A stretch of 64,000 nt of DNA from JAJTHJ01 sp046316025 (GCA_046316025.1 JBKCXU010000159.1:1-64000); one strand, 5' to 3'; counted from the stretch's first letter, positions 25,125 through 33,346 are shown. Notes: generated by a model from the letters alone, not told the origin. Translations and numbers: made by a program.

Positions 25125-25143
25125 TATGCATATTGTATGCATA
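25125..25143. promoter_or_regulatory. Candidate BrnA operator palindrome
   Basis: tatgcatattgtatgcata consists of two 8-bp units (tatgcata, each a palindrome) around ttg, in an AT-rich island that stands out against the GC-rich surroundings. It lies 9 bp upstream of the brnT start. An RHH protein such as BrnA would bind paired half sites like these, so it is the likely autoregulatory site. Confidence 0.6.
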
Positions 25144-25221
25144 TTTGCAAGCGCGGAGCGTGATATCCGCGAGGCCGGTTTGAACCGCACTCGCACCGCG
25201 GCTAGAATGCGCGCCTCGTTC

Positions 25222-25297
25222 GGGCTGTTAGCTCAGTTGGTAGAGCAGCGGACTCTTAATCCGTAGGTCGTAGGTTCGACTCCTACACAGCCCACCA
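25222..25297 (+). tRNA. tRNA-Lys (anticodon CTT)
   Basis: 76-nt cloverleaf with encoded CCA. The acceptor stem gggctgt pairs with acagccc, the D arm is gctcagttggtagagc, the anticodon stem gcgga/tccgt encloses cTCTTaa with anticodon CTT at 25255-25257, and the T arm is gtaggttcgactcctac. Discriminator A and CCA at the 3' end. The upstream region (gctagaatgcgcgcc) holds a plausible -10. It sits inside the addiction and restriction island, but no integrase or second att copy was seen. Confidence 0.97.
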
Positions 25298-25356
25298 GAT
25301 GCTTCGACGGCTCGCCTTGCGGCGGGCCGTTTGTTTGCCCGGATGCCACGCCCTGC

Positions 25357-25426
25357 GTCGTTCCCGCGGAAGCGGGAACCAGTGTCTTGCGCGTCCCCGC
25401 TGGGTTCCCGCTTCCGCGGGAACGAC
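25357..25426. repeat. REP-like palindrome, family 2 (perfect 24-bp arms)
   Basis: Perfect inverted repeat: the arm 25357-25380 begins gtcgttcccgcggaagcggg, and the arm at 25403-25426 is its exact reverse complement, with a 22-nt loop. It lies directly downstream of dinB, 11 bp before its stop, and would end transcription of the restriction operon. Related copies are at 29354-29451 and 56222-56292. Confidence 0.9.
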
Positions 25427-25437
25427 ACGCGCCGAGG

Positions 25438-26613
25438 TCAATCCGCATGCGTCAGCGCACCGACGCGTACGCCGAGCAGCCGGATGCGCTGGGCGAGATC
25501 GACGCGCTTCAGACACAGCCCGGCGGCGCGGCGGATGGCGGCGGCGTCCTGGGTCGGCTCTGCCAGCGTCAGGTCGCGCGTGACGGTGGAAAAGTCGGCA
25601 AAGCGCAGCTTGATGCCGATGGTGCGGCCGGCCACGCCCTTGCGCCGCAGATCGTCGGCGACCCGCTCGCACAGCGTGGTAAAGATGCGCGACAGCCGCG
25701 CCCGGTCGGCCTTGACATGCAGGTCGCGGTCGAAGGTGGTCTCGCGGCTGACCGACTTCGGTTCGCTGTCGGTGACCACCGGCCGCTCGTCGTGGCCCTG
25801 CGCAGCTTCGACCAGCCATTGCGCGTAGTGCGGGCCGAAGGCTGCGGCCAGCGCCGCGGCATCGGCCTGCGCCAGTTGCCCGATGGTCGCGATGCCCAGT
25901 TGCCGCAGCCGCGCGTCGGCCTTGGGCCCCACGCCGTGCAGCCGCCGCACCGGCAGCGGCCACAGTCGCGTGGGCACGTCGGCCGTAGTGACGACGGTCA
26001 GGCCGTCGGGCTTGGCGAGTTCGGAGGCGATCTTGGCGATCAGCTTGTTCGGTGCCAGGCCGACCGTGCAGGTCAGGCCCGTGGCGTCACGCACCGCCCG
26101 CTTGAGTTCGCCCGCCACCTCGCGCCCGCACCACCAGGCATCCGCCTCGGCGTCCGCGTCGTCGGCGCCTTCGCGGTCGCCCAGGCAGGCGGCGACCACG
26201 TCGGTGAGGTCGATGTAGATCTCGTCGATGCCGCGGTCTTCTATGGTCGGCGCAATGGCCCACGCCGCGTCCTTGAACAGGCGCGAGTAGCGGCGGTATT
26301 GGTCGAAGTCCGCCGGCAGCAGAACGGCATCGGGTGCGAGTGCGGCGGCCTTCATCAGGCCGATGGCGGAGTTGACACCCAGCGCGCGCGCCTCGTATGT
26401 GGCGGTGGTGGCGACACCGCGCCCGGCGTAGTCGCGCAGCCGGGCAAAGCGGCGGCGCGTGGCGCCGGTGGCGGGGTCGATCTCCTCTCGCGGCGCGTAG
26501 CGGCCGCGCCCGCCGATCACCACCGGCTGGCCGCGCAACTCCGGGTAGCGCAGCAGTTCGACCGACGCATAGAAGGCGTCCATGTCGAGGTGGGCGATCA
26601 CGCGCGTCGGCAT
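25438..26613 (-). CDS. dinB: DNA polymerase IV (Y-family translesion polymerase)
   Basis: 391-residue error-prone polymerase. VIAHLDMDAFYASVELL gives the first catalytic Asp residues, DEIYIDLTDV the acidic catalytic pair, then the helix-hairpin-helix RRLHGVGPKADARLRQLG and the little-finger domain SVSRETTFDRDLHV. A long insert after VVIGG is common in betaproteobacterial DinB. No LexA-type box is seen directly upstream because the gene lies only 22 bp behind the type III res gene on the same strand. It may be transcribed from the restriction operon, which is unusual. Confidence 0.95.
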   Translation of the reverse strand: MPTRVIAHLDMDAFYASVELLRYPELRGQPVVIGGRGRYAPREEIDPATGATRRRFARLRDYAGRGVATTATYEARALGVNSAIGLMKAAALAPDAVLLPADFDQYRRYSRLFKDAAWAIAPTIEDRGIDEIYIDLTDVVAACLGDREGADDADAEADAWWCGREVAGELKRAVRDATGLTCTVGLAPNKLIAKIASELAKPDGLTVVTTADVPTRLWPLPVRRLHGVGPKADARLRQLGIATIGQLAQADAAALAAAFGPHYAQWLVEAAQGHDERPVVTDSEPKSVSRETTFDRDLHVKADRARLSRIFTTLCERVADDLRRKGVAGRTIGIKLRFADFSTVTRDLTLAEPTQDAAAIRRAAGLCLKRVDLAQRIRLLGVRVGALTHAD

Positions 26614-26635
26614 CGCGCGGCAGCTTGGTGCAAGC

Positions 26636-29320
26636 TCAGGCCAGCAGCGGTTCGATGACGCCCAGATCGTCCTTCGGCACCATCACGAAGCGGCAGCGCC
26701 CGCCGGACAACGCCGCCCATAGCCCGCCGATCAACCGGTCGTCTTCGGCCGCATCCCAGCGGTCGCCCTTGTACTCGACTGCCAGCACAACCCCGCTCGG
26801 CAGCAGGCAGACGAAGTCCGGGTAAAAGCGCCCGTCCGCCTTTTGCAAGAAGAAGGCGCAAGGATCGTTTTTCCGCGTCAGGTTGCGCACCCAATGGCGG
26901 ATGCGGCCCTTCTGCGCCTGCATATCGAGCCATTCCGCGCAGCGGTACTCGCCCTGGCTGTCGAAGTCGCCGATGCGCGCGTAGTAGTGGTGGCGGAAGT
27001 CGAACCGCCCAAAGCGCCCGTCGTAGTCGCGCGCCGGCGCGTAGCCGTCCGGCGGGAAGTCGAAGGCGAGCGCCGCATCCACCGCGGCGCGCTCCGCCGC
27101 GCCGTCGGCAAAGAGCGCTTGTTGGTACGCCGCGCCCACCGTGCGCGCGTGCAGCGCCCGCACGCGCGCGGCCATCAACTCGCGGATCTGGAACTTCTGC
27201 AAATTGGCGCGGGCGAGCGAAAAGCCGCTCTGCTTGAGCAACTCGCCCAGCCAGCGGGCGACGAAGGCGCGCTTGTTGTCGTGCGTCAGCCTCGGCTCGG
27301 GGAGGTTTTCGGCCAGCCAGGTTGCCAGCCGTACGGCATCCCAGTGATCGGTCGGATAGGCCAGACCCAGATCGCGCTGCAATTCGGGCAAAAAGCGCGT
27401 GAACACCTGCCCGTCGTCGTTCACATCGATGGCGCCGCCTTCGGAGGCTTTCAGCCCCAGACCGAGCGCGGCGAGGTCTTTGGTCGTCGGTGCAGCATCG
27501 AACGGGGACAGTTCCCAGTCGTATTCGAGATCTTCAAGGTCGTCGAGCAGTTTCAACTCGCCCTGCACCCGCAGCGCCAGCTGCGGCACGCGCAGCAACT
27601 CGCCGCGCTCGGCCGGTGTGCGGAAAAACTCGCTTTCAGCCAGCGTCACGCTGGCGAGCGCGGCGGGCAGCGCCGGCGCCCCACCCGCGGGTGTCGCGGC
27701 GGAGGCGGCGGCCTGCAACTGCGCGGCTTCCGGCGGCGTCAGCGGCGCGTTGATCGCCAGCATGCCGGCCGGTTCGTCCCAAGTGATCTTCTGCCGCAGC
27801 GTGGGCGTCAGCCCCTCCAACGCGGGCGGCTGCGGCAGCGGCACCGCCACCGGCGTAAAGCGTGGCCGCATCCAGTTCAACTGCCCCTGCTCGGGCTGCG
27901 CCGCGGCGACGACGTCGCTCGCCTCGCGCCGCTCGAAGCCGGCGTGCTTAACCAGGTTGTCGCGCAGCGCCGTCGCCGTCTCCGCAAAACTGCGCGACAC
28001 CACCAGCGCGTAGGACTGGTTCAATTCCACTGTGGCCCGCGCCTGCGCGCCGGGCTGGCGCAGCACGCGTCCCAGCAGTTGCTCGACCGACGTCGCCGAG
28101 TGCAGCGCCGCCATGCTCACCAGCACGTAGGCCGACGGGCAGTCCCAGCCCTCGGCCAGCGCGCGCTGGGTGATCACGTAGCGCACTGGGCAGGCGGGGT
28201 CGGCAATGCCCTGTGGGTACTCGGCGTCGATCTTCTCCAGCCCGCGCTCCTCGCTGGTGGCTACCACGATCTGCTCGGGCGGGATGTTCTGGTTGCGGAT
28301 CAACTCCTCGCGCACGTGCGCCACGTCCAGCGTCTCCACGCCGGCGCGGCGCGGTTCGGCCTGGATCAGCACCACCGGCCGCAGCTGCGGCGCGCCGCTG
28401 CGCTCCTCCTGCGCCGCCAGCGCGTGCAGCGCGTCGCGGCGGGCAATCGCGTCGGCCAGGCACTGCTGCCAGTTGGGTTCGGTGGCCAGCAGCACCGGCA
28501 GCTTGATCATCGACTGGTGCTTCAGCTCGAAAGCCGAGACGCTGTGCAGCACGTTCGACGGCGTGCGCTCCATGTCCGGTGTGGCGGTCAGTTCCAGGAT
28601 GCCCGCCGGACGCAGCCGCGCCAGCATGTCGAAGGCCAGCGCCGTGCGGTTGTTGTGCGCCTCATCGACGATCACGAACGGCCGCCGCAGCCGCAGAACG
28701 TTGGCGAGCGAGTAGGGCGCGGTGGCCTCCGCCCCTTCGCCGTCGCGCAGCAGTGCCGCGCGCTGTTCCGGCGCCAGCCCGTCGAAGTGGTGCATCAGCG
28801 CGCCGCTCGACTGGTAGACCTTGCGGCATTCCTCGTCCTCCACCTGAAACGCCTGCCGCGTGGCGACGATCACCACGGTGGCCGTATCGAGCGTGGCGCG
28901 CGTCAGGCTTTTGGCGTCATCCAGATCCAGCACCACTACCGGGCCGGCCTCGGCCAGCGCCGCGTGGTACGGGTGGTTGCGGTCCTTCAGCGCCCGCAGC
29001 GTTTGCTCGCGAATCGGTTTGGACGGCACCAGCCACAACACCACGCTGTGTTCGGTGAGCAGCAACCGGTCGTTGACCAGGTGCACGCACTTGGCCGCGA
29101 GCCAGGTCTTGCCGCCGCCGGTGGGTACGCGCAGGCAGAAGTAGGGCATGCCAGGATCGCAGCCCGCCAGCGGCGCGTAGGCCGACGCGCGCTGCCAAAG
29201 CGCCTCGGTGGTCGCGGCAAAGGCCGCCGCCGCGGTGCGCGTGGCGTGGCAGGCCTCGAAGTAGGCCGCCACGCTCGCCAGTACCTGCTGCTGGTAGACC
29301 TTGGGTTGGTAGTGCGTCAT
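26636..29320 (-). CDS. res: Type III restriction enzyme, helicase/nuclease (Res) subunit
   Basis: 894-residue superfamily 2 helicase with a C-terminal nuclease. Walker A is VPTGGGKTW (about 64-72), the DEAD motif is VIVDEAHNN (about 217), TATPD and the helicase C motifs VRYVITQRALAEGWDCPSAYV and EQLLGRVLRQPGA follow. Near residue 840 the PD-(D/E)xK nuclease appears as RFYPDFVCLLPSG with VEYKGDRW. Together with Mod it cuts DNA after collision of two translocating complexes at asymmetric unmethylated sites. ATG at 29318-29320 (MTHYQPKVYQQQVL) is used because the longer frame runs into a repeat. The sequence appears intact. Confidence 0.93.
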   Translation of the reverse strand: MTHYQPKVYQQQVLASVAAYFEACHATRTAAAAFAATTEALWQRASAYAPLAGCDPGMPYFCLRVPTGGGKTWLAAKCVHLVNDRLLLTEHSVVLWLVPSKPIREQTLRALKDRNHPYHAALAEAGPVVVLDLDDAKSLTRATLDTATVVIVATRQAFQVEDEECRKVYQSSGALMHHFDGLAPEQRAALLRDGEGAEATAPYSLANVLRLRRPFVIVDEAHNNRTALAFDMLARLRPAGILELTATPDMERTPSNVLHSVSAFELKHQSMIKLPVLLATEPNWQQCLADAIARRDALHALAAQEERSGAPQLRPVVLIQAEPRRAGVETLDVAHVREELIRNQNIPPEQIVVATSEERGLEKIDAEYPQGIADPACPVRYVITQRALAEGWDCPSAYVLVSMAALHSATSVEQLLGRVLRQPGAQARATVELNQSYALVVSRSFAETATALRDNLVKHAGFERREASDVVAAAQPEQGQLNWMRPRFTPVAVPLPQPPALEGLTPTLRQKITWDEPAGMLAINAPLTPPEAAQLQAAASAATPAGGAPALPAALASVTLAESEFFRTPAERGELLRVPQLALRVQGELKLLDDLEDLEYDWELSPFDAAPTTKDLAALGLGLKASEGGAIDVNDDGQVFTRFLPELQRDLGLAYPTDHWDAVRLATWLAENLPEPRLTHDNKRAFVARWLGELLKQSGFSLARANLQKFQIRELMAARVRALHARTVGAAYQQALFADGAAERAAVDAALAFDFPPDGYAPARDYDGRFGRFDFRHHYYARIGDFDSQGEYRCAEWLDMQAQKGRIRHWVRNLTRKNDPCAFFLQKADGRFYPDFVCLLPSGVVLAVEYKGDRWDAAEDDRLIGGLWAALSGGRCRFVMVPKDDLGVIEPLLA

Positions 29321-29353
29321 TCCGTTTCCACTCAAGGTCGACGCCATGGGCAG

Positions 29354-29451
29354 GTCATTCCCGCGCAAGCGGGAATCCAGCGGCGCCGCGCAAACGGCTG
29401 GGTTCCCGCTGAAGCCTGCCCCGGAGTGTCTGTATCGGGGGCGGGAACGAC
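29354..29451. repeat. REP-like palindrome, family 2, between partner gene and res
   Basis: The left arm gtcattcccgcgcaagcggg (29354 on) pairs imperfectly with the right arm ending gcgggaacgac at 29451; the loop is longer than in the copy at 25357. It lies in the 160-bp gap between the small partner of the zeta-like gene and res, so it may lower read-through into res or stabilise the upstream message. Confidence 0.8.
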
Positions 29452-29480
29452 GGCACGGCAGCGTTGGACTGGGAACGGAG

Positions 29481-29702
29481 TCATTCCTCGCGGCCGTATT
29501 CGGCGATGGTCTGCTGCGCTTGCAGCGGGGCGCCCGGCAGCGGCTCCGGCCGCAGCCACTCCAGCTTGCCGTCGCGCATCACCACCAGCGCGGTGCCGGT
29601 GCGCTGCGCCACTTCGCGCGCGCGCAGCGCGGCGCGGCGCAGCGCCGCAGCGGAATGGCGCAAGTCAGGGTCGCGCGCCTGTTCGATCGGTTTGGGGTTC
29701 AT
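29481..29702 (-). CDS. Small partner protein of the zeta-like kinase, unknown function
   Basis: 73 residues, MNPKPIEQARDPDLRHSAAA at the start, a helical Arg/Ala-rich middle (ALRRAALRAREVAQRTGTAL), a short beta hairpin VVMRDGKLEWL and a tail rich in Pro and Gln. The start overlaps the stop of the zeta-like gene by 4 bp (ATGA). Small genes of this kind often accompany zeta-type kinases and could be the antitoxin, though the classical antitoxin precedes its toxin. No family name is certain. It lies inside the type III restriction operon. Confidence 0.75.
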   Translation of the reverse strand: MNPKPIEQARDPDLRHSAAALRRAALRAREVAQRTGTALVVMRDGKLEWLRPEPLPGAPLQAQQTIAEYGREE

Positions 29703-30223
29703 GGCGTCTCGCTCCAATCCAGCAGCACCGGGGCGGCCCCGGAATTGTCGTAAAGCGCCCAGGCGTCCACCGCCGGCGCGTACAGGCGCTCGAAGTTCGT
29801 GTGGCCGGCAGCAAAGCGGCGGCGCACCGTTGCCTCGGGCACGTCGTGCCCGCCCTGGCGCACGCGCTGCGCCACGCGCGCCAGCGCCTCCTCCGCCGAT
29901 GCCAGTTGCAGGAAGACGATCTTGACGCGGTAGCCCGCCGCGCGCCAGCGGGCGATGGCCGCCAGATAGCCGCGGCCCGCCAGCGTGGTTTCGAACGCAA
30001 AGCTCGTTCGCGCCGCGAAGTGGTGCTCCAGTTCCTCCAGCATCAGGCGCCCGGCCCGCAGTGCGGCGGCTTCCGGTGCGAACGGCGCCAGCCCCGCCGC
30101 GATCAAGTCCGCGTTCACGAACACCGGGCAGTCGGCTTCGCGCGGCAGAAACTCGCGGGCGAACGTCGTCTTGCCGGCGCCGTTCGGCCCGGCCACGATC
30201 AGCACGCGCGGCGCGGCGTCCAT
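29699..30223 (-). CDS. Zeta-toxin-family kinase
   Basis: 174-residue P-loop kinase of the zeta/PezT type. Walker A AGPNGAGKTTFAREFL starts at residue 11, VNADLIAAGL follows, then SFAFETTLAGRGYLAAIARW, which holds the family's substrate-binding region, and RVAQRVRQGGHDVP with RRRF near the lid. True zeta toxins phosphorylate UDP-N-acetylglucosamine; shorter relatives of this size are less well known. ATG at 30221-30223 lies 2 bp after the mod stop, so it is translated with the methyltransferase. A toxin that punishes loss of the restriction operon is the attractive reading, but no direct evidence shows this. Confidence 0.85.
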   Translation of the reverse strand: MDAAPRVLIVAGPNGAGKTTFAREFLPREADCPVFVNADLIAAGLAPFAPEAAALRAGRLMLEELEHHFAARTSFAFETTLAGRGYLAAIARWRAAGYRVKIVFLQLASAEEALARVAQRVRQGGHDVPEATVRRRFAAGHTNFERLYAPAVDAWALYDNSGAAPVLLDWSETP

Positions 30224-30225
30224 CG

Positions 30226-31830
30226 TCACAGGTGCAGCGCGTAGGGCGTTTGCTTGAACACGATGTTCTCGCGCGCCAGCCGGGCGCCCATCCGGTTGGC
30301 GGCGGCGTAGATCGTCCTCGGGCCGGCAAAGCGCGGAAGCCGGTCGTAGACCGGCCCGGTCAGCACGTTGCCGCCCGCGGCCGAGCGGTCTTTGAGGATG
30401 CCGTTGTAGAGCAGGTAGATCGCGCGCCCCTCGTGCACGCCCAGCAGCGGCGAATCGCCCGCGCCGGTGTAGCCGCAGCCGGTCTCCGCGAACCAGACGA
30501 ACTCGGCCAGTTGGGCGAAGCGCACGTCCGCGCGGACCTGTCCAGCGGCGTCGAACAGCGGCTCTGCCGACAGCCGGCAGAACTGGAAGCCGCCGCCCAG
30601 TCCCTCTACGCGCTCGCCCTTCGCGTTGGTGTAGCCGGTGCAGACCCGGCGCACGCGCTCGGCCGTCACGTCGCGCGCGATGGCCTCATCCATCTCCACC
30701 AGGATGAAGCGCCGCCTGCCGCCGTCGGCGGCGTTTTGCTTGAGCACCGCATGTCCCGTGGTGCCTGAGCCGGCGAAGGAGTCGAGGATCAGGGAGTTTG
30801 GCTCGGTGCCGATCTGGAAGATGCGTTCGATCAGGCGAGATGGCTTCGGCGAAATAAAAACATCGTCCGAGGTTGCAAAGTCGATAACTTCGAGCAGTTC
30901 CTTTTTCGCTTCTTGGGTATGGCCGACCTCACCGTAGAACCACATGGTTTGCGGCACCCGGCCGTCTTTGACTTCGTGGAGAAAGCGCTTGATCTGCGGG
31001 ATCGAGTCTCCCTTCTTTCCCCACCAAATTCTTCGATCTCGGTCGAGTGCCTCGAAGCGCTCTTTTGAAACTCTCCAATACATGCCTTTCGGCGGCGCCT
31101 TTATTTCGCGCCCCGAAGGGCAAGTTATCGGGTAGGTACCAGCGGAATAGAAGTTTCGCGCAGAAAGGTCGCTGGTCTTCCAAATTCCGCGCGGGTCGTT
31201 ATCAGGGTTCTTGTACGCGGCGTTCTGTTCGTCGGTGCGCGGCAAGAGGTTAGGTTTCCAGGCATCCGCGTTAGCCGCGTAGATCACCACGTAGTCGTGA
31301 TCTTCGGATAGGTGCCTCGCCGAGTTCTTTGGCGAGTAAACCTTTTGCCAAAGCACGGTTGCGATGAAGTTTCTCGCGGAGAACACCTCGTCCATCAGCA
31401 ACCGCAGACTCGCCACCTCGTTGTCGTCGATCGACACAAAAATCGCGCCGTCGTCGCGCAGGAACTGCCGCAGCAGCACCAGCCGCGGGTACATCATGCA
31501 GAGCCAGCGGTCGTGGCGGTCGAGCGTTTCGCCCTCCTTGCCGACCACCTCACCCAGCCAGCGGCGGATTTCGGGGCTGTTGACGTTGTCGTTGTAGGCC
31601 CAGCCTTCGTTGCCGGTGTTATATGGCGGGTCGATGTAGATGCACTTGACCTGCCCGGCGTAGCGCGGCAGCAGCGCCTTTAACGCATGCAGGTTATCGC
31701 CCTGCACGATCAGATTGCCGCTTGTCGCGTCGCCGCAGGACAGCTCCGGCACCGGCTCCAGCAACCGGTACGGCACGTCCTTGTGGTGCCGGACGACGGC
31801 GTCCTTGCCGATCCAGTTCAGCGTGGGCAT
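30226..31830 (-). CDS. mod: Type III DNA adenine methyltransferase (Mod) subunit
   Basis: 534-residue beta-class N6-adenine methyltransferase that both protects the host and provides specificity for Res. Motif IV is YIDPPYNTGNEG (DPPY at 67-70); motif I is LDSFAGSGTTGHAVL (350-364), and the DPPY-before-FxGxG order is typical of type III Mod. Between them lies the target-recognition region (about 90-340). The part of the gene at 30840-31370 is visibly richer in A and T than its neighbours, as expected for a swapped recognition domain. ATG at 31828-31830 gives MPTLNWIGKDAVVRHH. Operon order is mod, zeta-like, partner, res, dinB. Confidence 0.94.
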   Translation of the reverse strand: MPTLNWIGKDAVVRHHKDVPYRLLEPVPELSCGDATSGNLIVQGDNLHALKALLPRYAGQVKCIYIDPPYNTGNEGWAYNDNVNSPEIRRWLGEVVGKEGETLDRHDRWLCMMYPRLVLLRQFLRDDGAIFVSIDDNEVASLRLLMDEVFSARNFIATVLWQKVYSPKNSARHLSEDHDYVVIYAANADAWKPNLLPRTDEQNAAYKNPDNDPRGIWKTSDLSARNFYSAGTYPITCPSGREIKAPPKGMYWRVSKERFEALDRDRRIWWGKKGDSIPQIKRFLHEVKDGRVPQTMWFYGEVGHTQEAKKELLEVIDFATSDDVFISPKPSRLIERIFQIGTEPNSLILDSFAGSGTTGHAVLKQNAADGGRRRFILVEMDEAIARDVTAERVRRVCTGYTNAKGERVEGLGGGFQFCRLSAEPLFDAAGQVRADVRFAQLAEFVWFAETGCGYTGAGDSPLLGVHEGRAIYLLYNGILKDRSAAGGNVLTGPVYDRLPRFAGPRTIYAAANRMGARLARENIVFKQTPYALHL

Positions 31831-31978
31831 GTCGAAGACGGTACTCGGGCTAGGGCGTGCGCCGTGGGGTCTTCCGGCGGCGAAGCGAGTGTAATCGGCG
31901 GTCTCGTTGCCTCCGGGGCGCGCACGCCGAGCCTTCGTCATTGCTTATGCTCGCGCACCGCCATCCGCCGCCTCGCTC

Positions 31979-32881
31979 ATGGACAAACTCCCCTTCGGCC
32001 CCGCCAACGAAACGGAACAAGAGGCCCACACCTGGGAGGCGCGCGAGTTCGGCGCGCCGGCGGGCGGCTGGCGGCGGCGCGCTTTTGTCGTGATCTTCGA
32101 GTCGGACACGCGCGCCGGGCGGCTCTTCGACCTGTGGCTGCTCGCGGCGATCGTCGCCAGCGTGATCGTGGTGATGTTGGACAGCGTGCAAAGCATCAGC
32201 GCCCGCTACGGCGAGGTCTTCACCGTGCTCGAATGGGTGTTCACGGTGTTTTTCACTGTCGAGTACGTCACACGCCTGGCCTGCGTGCAGCGGCCGTGGC
32301 GCTATGCGCGCAGCTTCTTCGGCGTGGTGGACTTTCTGGCGGTGCTGCCGACCTGGCTCGCGATCTTCTTCCCCGGTGCGCACGCGCTGATCGACGTGCG
32401 GCTGCTGCGCTTGCTGCGGGTGTTCCGGATCCTCAAGATCACTGCCTGGACGACCGAGTACCGCAACCTCGGCGGCGCGCTGTGGGCGAGCCGGCGCAAG
32501 ATCGCGGTGTTCATCGGCGGCGTGCTGATGATCGTGACGATGATGGGCACGCTGATGTACCTGATCGAGGGGCCGGAACACGGATTCACCAGCATTCCGG
32601 TGTCGATCTACTGGGCGATTACCACGATGACCACGGTCGGCTTCGGCGACATCACGCCGCACACCGACCTTGGCCGCGCGCTGGCCAGCGCGATGATGCT
32701 GCTCGGCTGGGGCACGCTGGCGGTGCCCACCGGCATCGTCACCGCCGAGATGACGAGCCGGCGCCTCGCCGCGCACGCCAGCCCGCGCATCTGCCCGCAC
32801 TGCGGCGCCGGCGGTCATGCGCCCGAGGCGCGTTACTGCCACAGTTGCGGCAGCGAGATGCCGCCGCGCGAAGGCGGCTGA
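31979..32881 (+). CDS. Voltage-gated-type potassium channel with C-terminal zinc ribbon
   Basis: 300-residue six-helix ion channel (Kv-like). S1-S4 lie at about 50-165 with the voltage sensor RLLRLLRVFRILKITAW, the pore loop carries TTVGFGD (218-224), the K+ selectivity filter, and S6 follows (ALASAMMLLGWGTLAVPTG). The soluble tail has two CxxC pairs, CPHCGAGG and CHSCGSEMP, forming a probable zinc ribbon, an ending found in a subset of bacterial channels. The function is K+ flux responding to membrane potential (family knowledge). It starts 148 bp from the divergent mod gene and is followed 4 bp later by a small membrane protein. Confidence 0.92.
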   Translation: MDKLPFGPANETEQEAHTWEAREFGAPAGGWRRRAFVVIFESDTRAGRLFDLWLLAAIVASVIVVMLDSVQSISARYGEVFTVLEWVFTVFFTVEYVTRLACVQRPWRYARSFFGVVDFLAVLPTWLAIFFPGAHALIDVRLLRLLRVFRILKITAWTTEYRNLGGALWASRRKIAVFIGGVLMIVTMMGTLMYLIEGPEHGFTSIPVSIYWAITTMTTVGFGDITPHTDLGRALASAMMLLGWGTLAVPTGIVTAEMTSRRLAAHASPRICPHCGAGGHAPEARYCHSCGSEMPPREGG

Positions 32882-32885
32882 GGCG

Positions 32886-33332
32886 ATGCTGGCCGCGGTC
32901 GAAGCCTGGCCGCTGGCGGCGGCAATCCGCACGTCGGTCTGGGCCTACCCGGCTCTGGAGGTCGTGCATATTGCCGGGCTGGCGGCGCTGTTCGGCGCGT
33001 TGCTGGTGCTCGACCTGCGCGTGCTCGGCGCGGCGCGTGCGCTGCCCGTGGATGCGCTCGCGCGGCTGGCGGTGCCCGTGGCGCTGGTGGGCTTTGCAGT
33101 CGCCGCCGCCACGGGGCTTGGGATGCTCGCCGCCCGCGCCTCCGAGATCGCCACGCAGCCGCCGTTTCTCGTGAAGATGGGGTTGATTCTGATGGCCGGC
33201 GCCAACGCGTTGTGGTTCCATCGGCGCCGCTCCGCGCACGTGCCCGATGCGCTGGCGCGGGTGCAGGTGGTGGCGTCGTTGCTGTTGTGGTTTGCCACGA
33301 TCGCCGCCGGGCGATGGATCGCTTATTCGTAA
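32886..33332 (+). CDS. Small four-helix membrane protein (DUF6644-like)
   Basis: 148 residues with four predicted membrane helices: VVHIAGLAALFGALLVLDL, LAVPVALVGFAVAAATGLGML, FLVKMGLILMAGANALWFH and VVASLLLWFATIAAGRWIA. The conserved His in EVVHIAG and in LWFHRR sit where heme ligands would be in small cytochrome-like membrane proteins, but this is inference. Proteins of this type usually sit next to a DUF6152 gene, as here (next start 14 bp on). The start is ATG at 32886, 4 bp after the channel stop. Confidence 0.75.
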   Translation: MLAAVEAWPLAAAIRTSVWAYPALEVVHIAGLAALFGALLVLDLRVLGAARALPVDALARLAVPVALVGFAVAAATGLGMLAARASEIATQPPFLVKMGLILMAGANALWFHRRRSAHVPDALARVQVVASLLLWFATIAAGRWIAYS

Positions 33333-33346
33333 CGGGAGTCGAAACG

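Noticed and set aside
25222..25297. tRNA-Lys as an active attachment site
   Set aside because: No integrase gene and no repeated tRNA 3' end were seen in the window.
26843..30244. 1133-codon plus-strand open frame
   Set aside because: Lies opposite res and the zeta-like gene; composition is rich in Arg, His and Gln as expected of GC-rich antisense frames, with no family motif.
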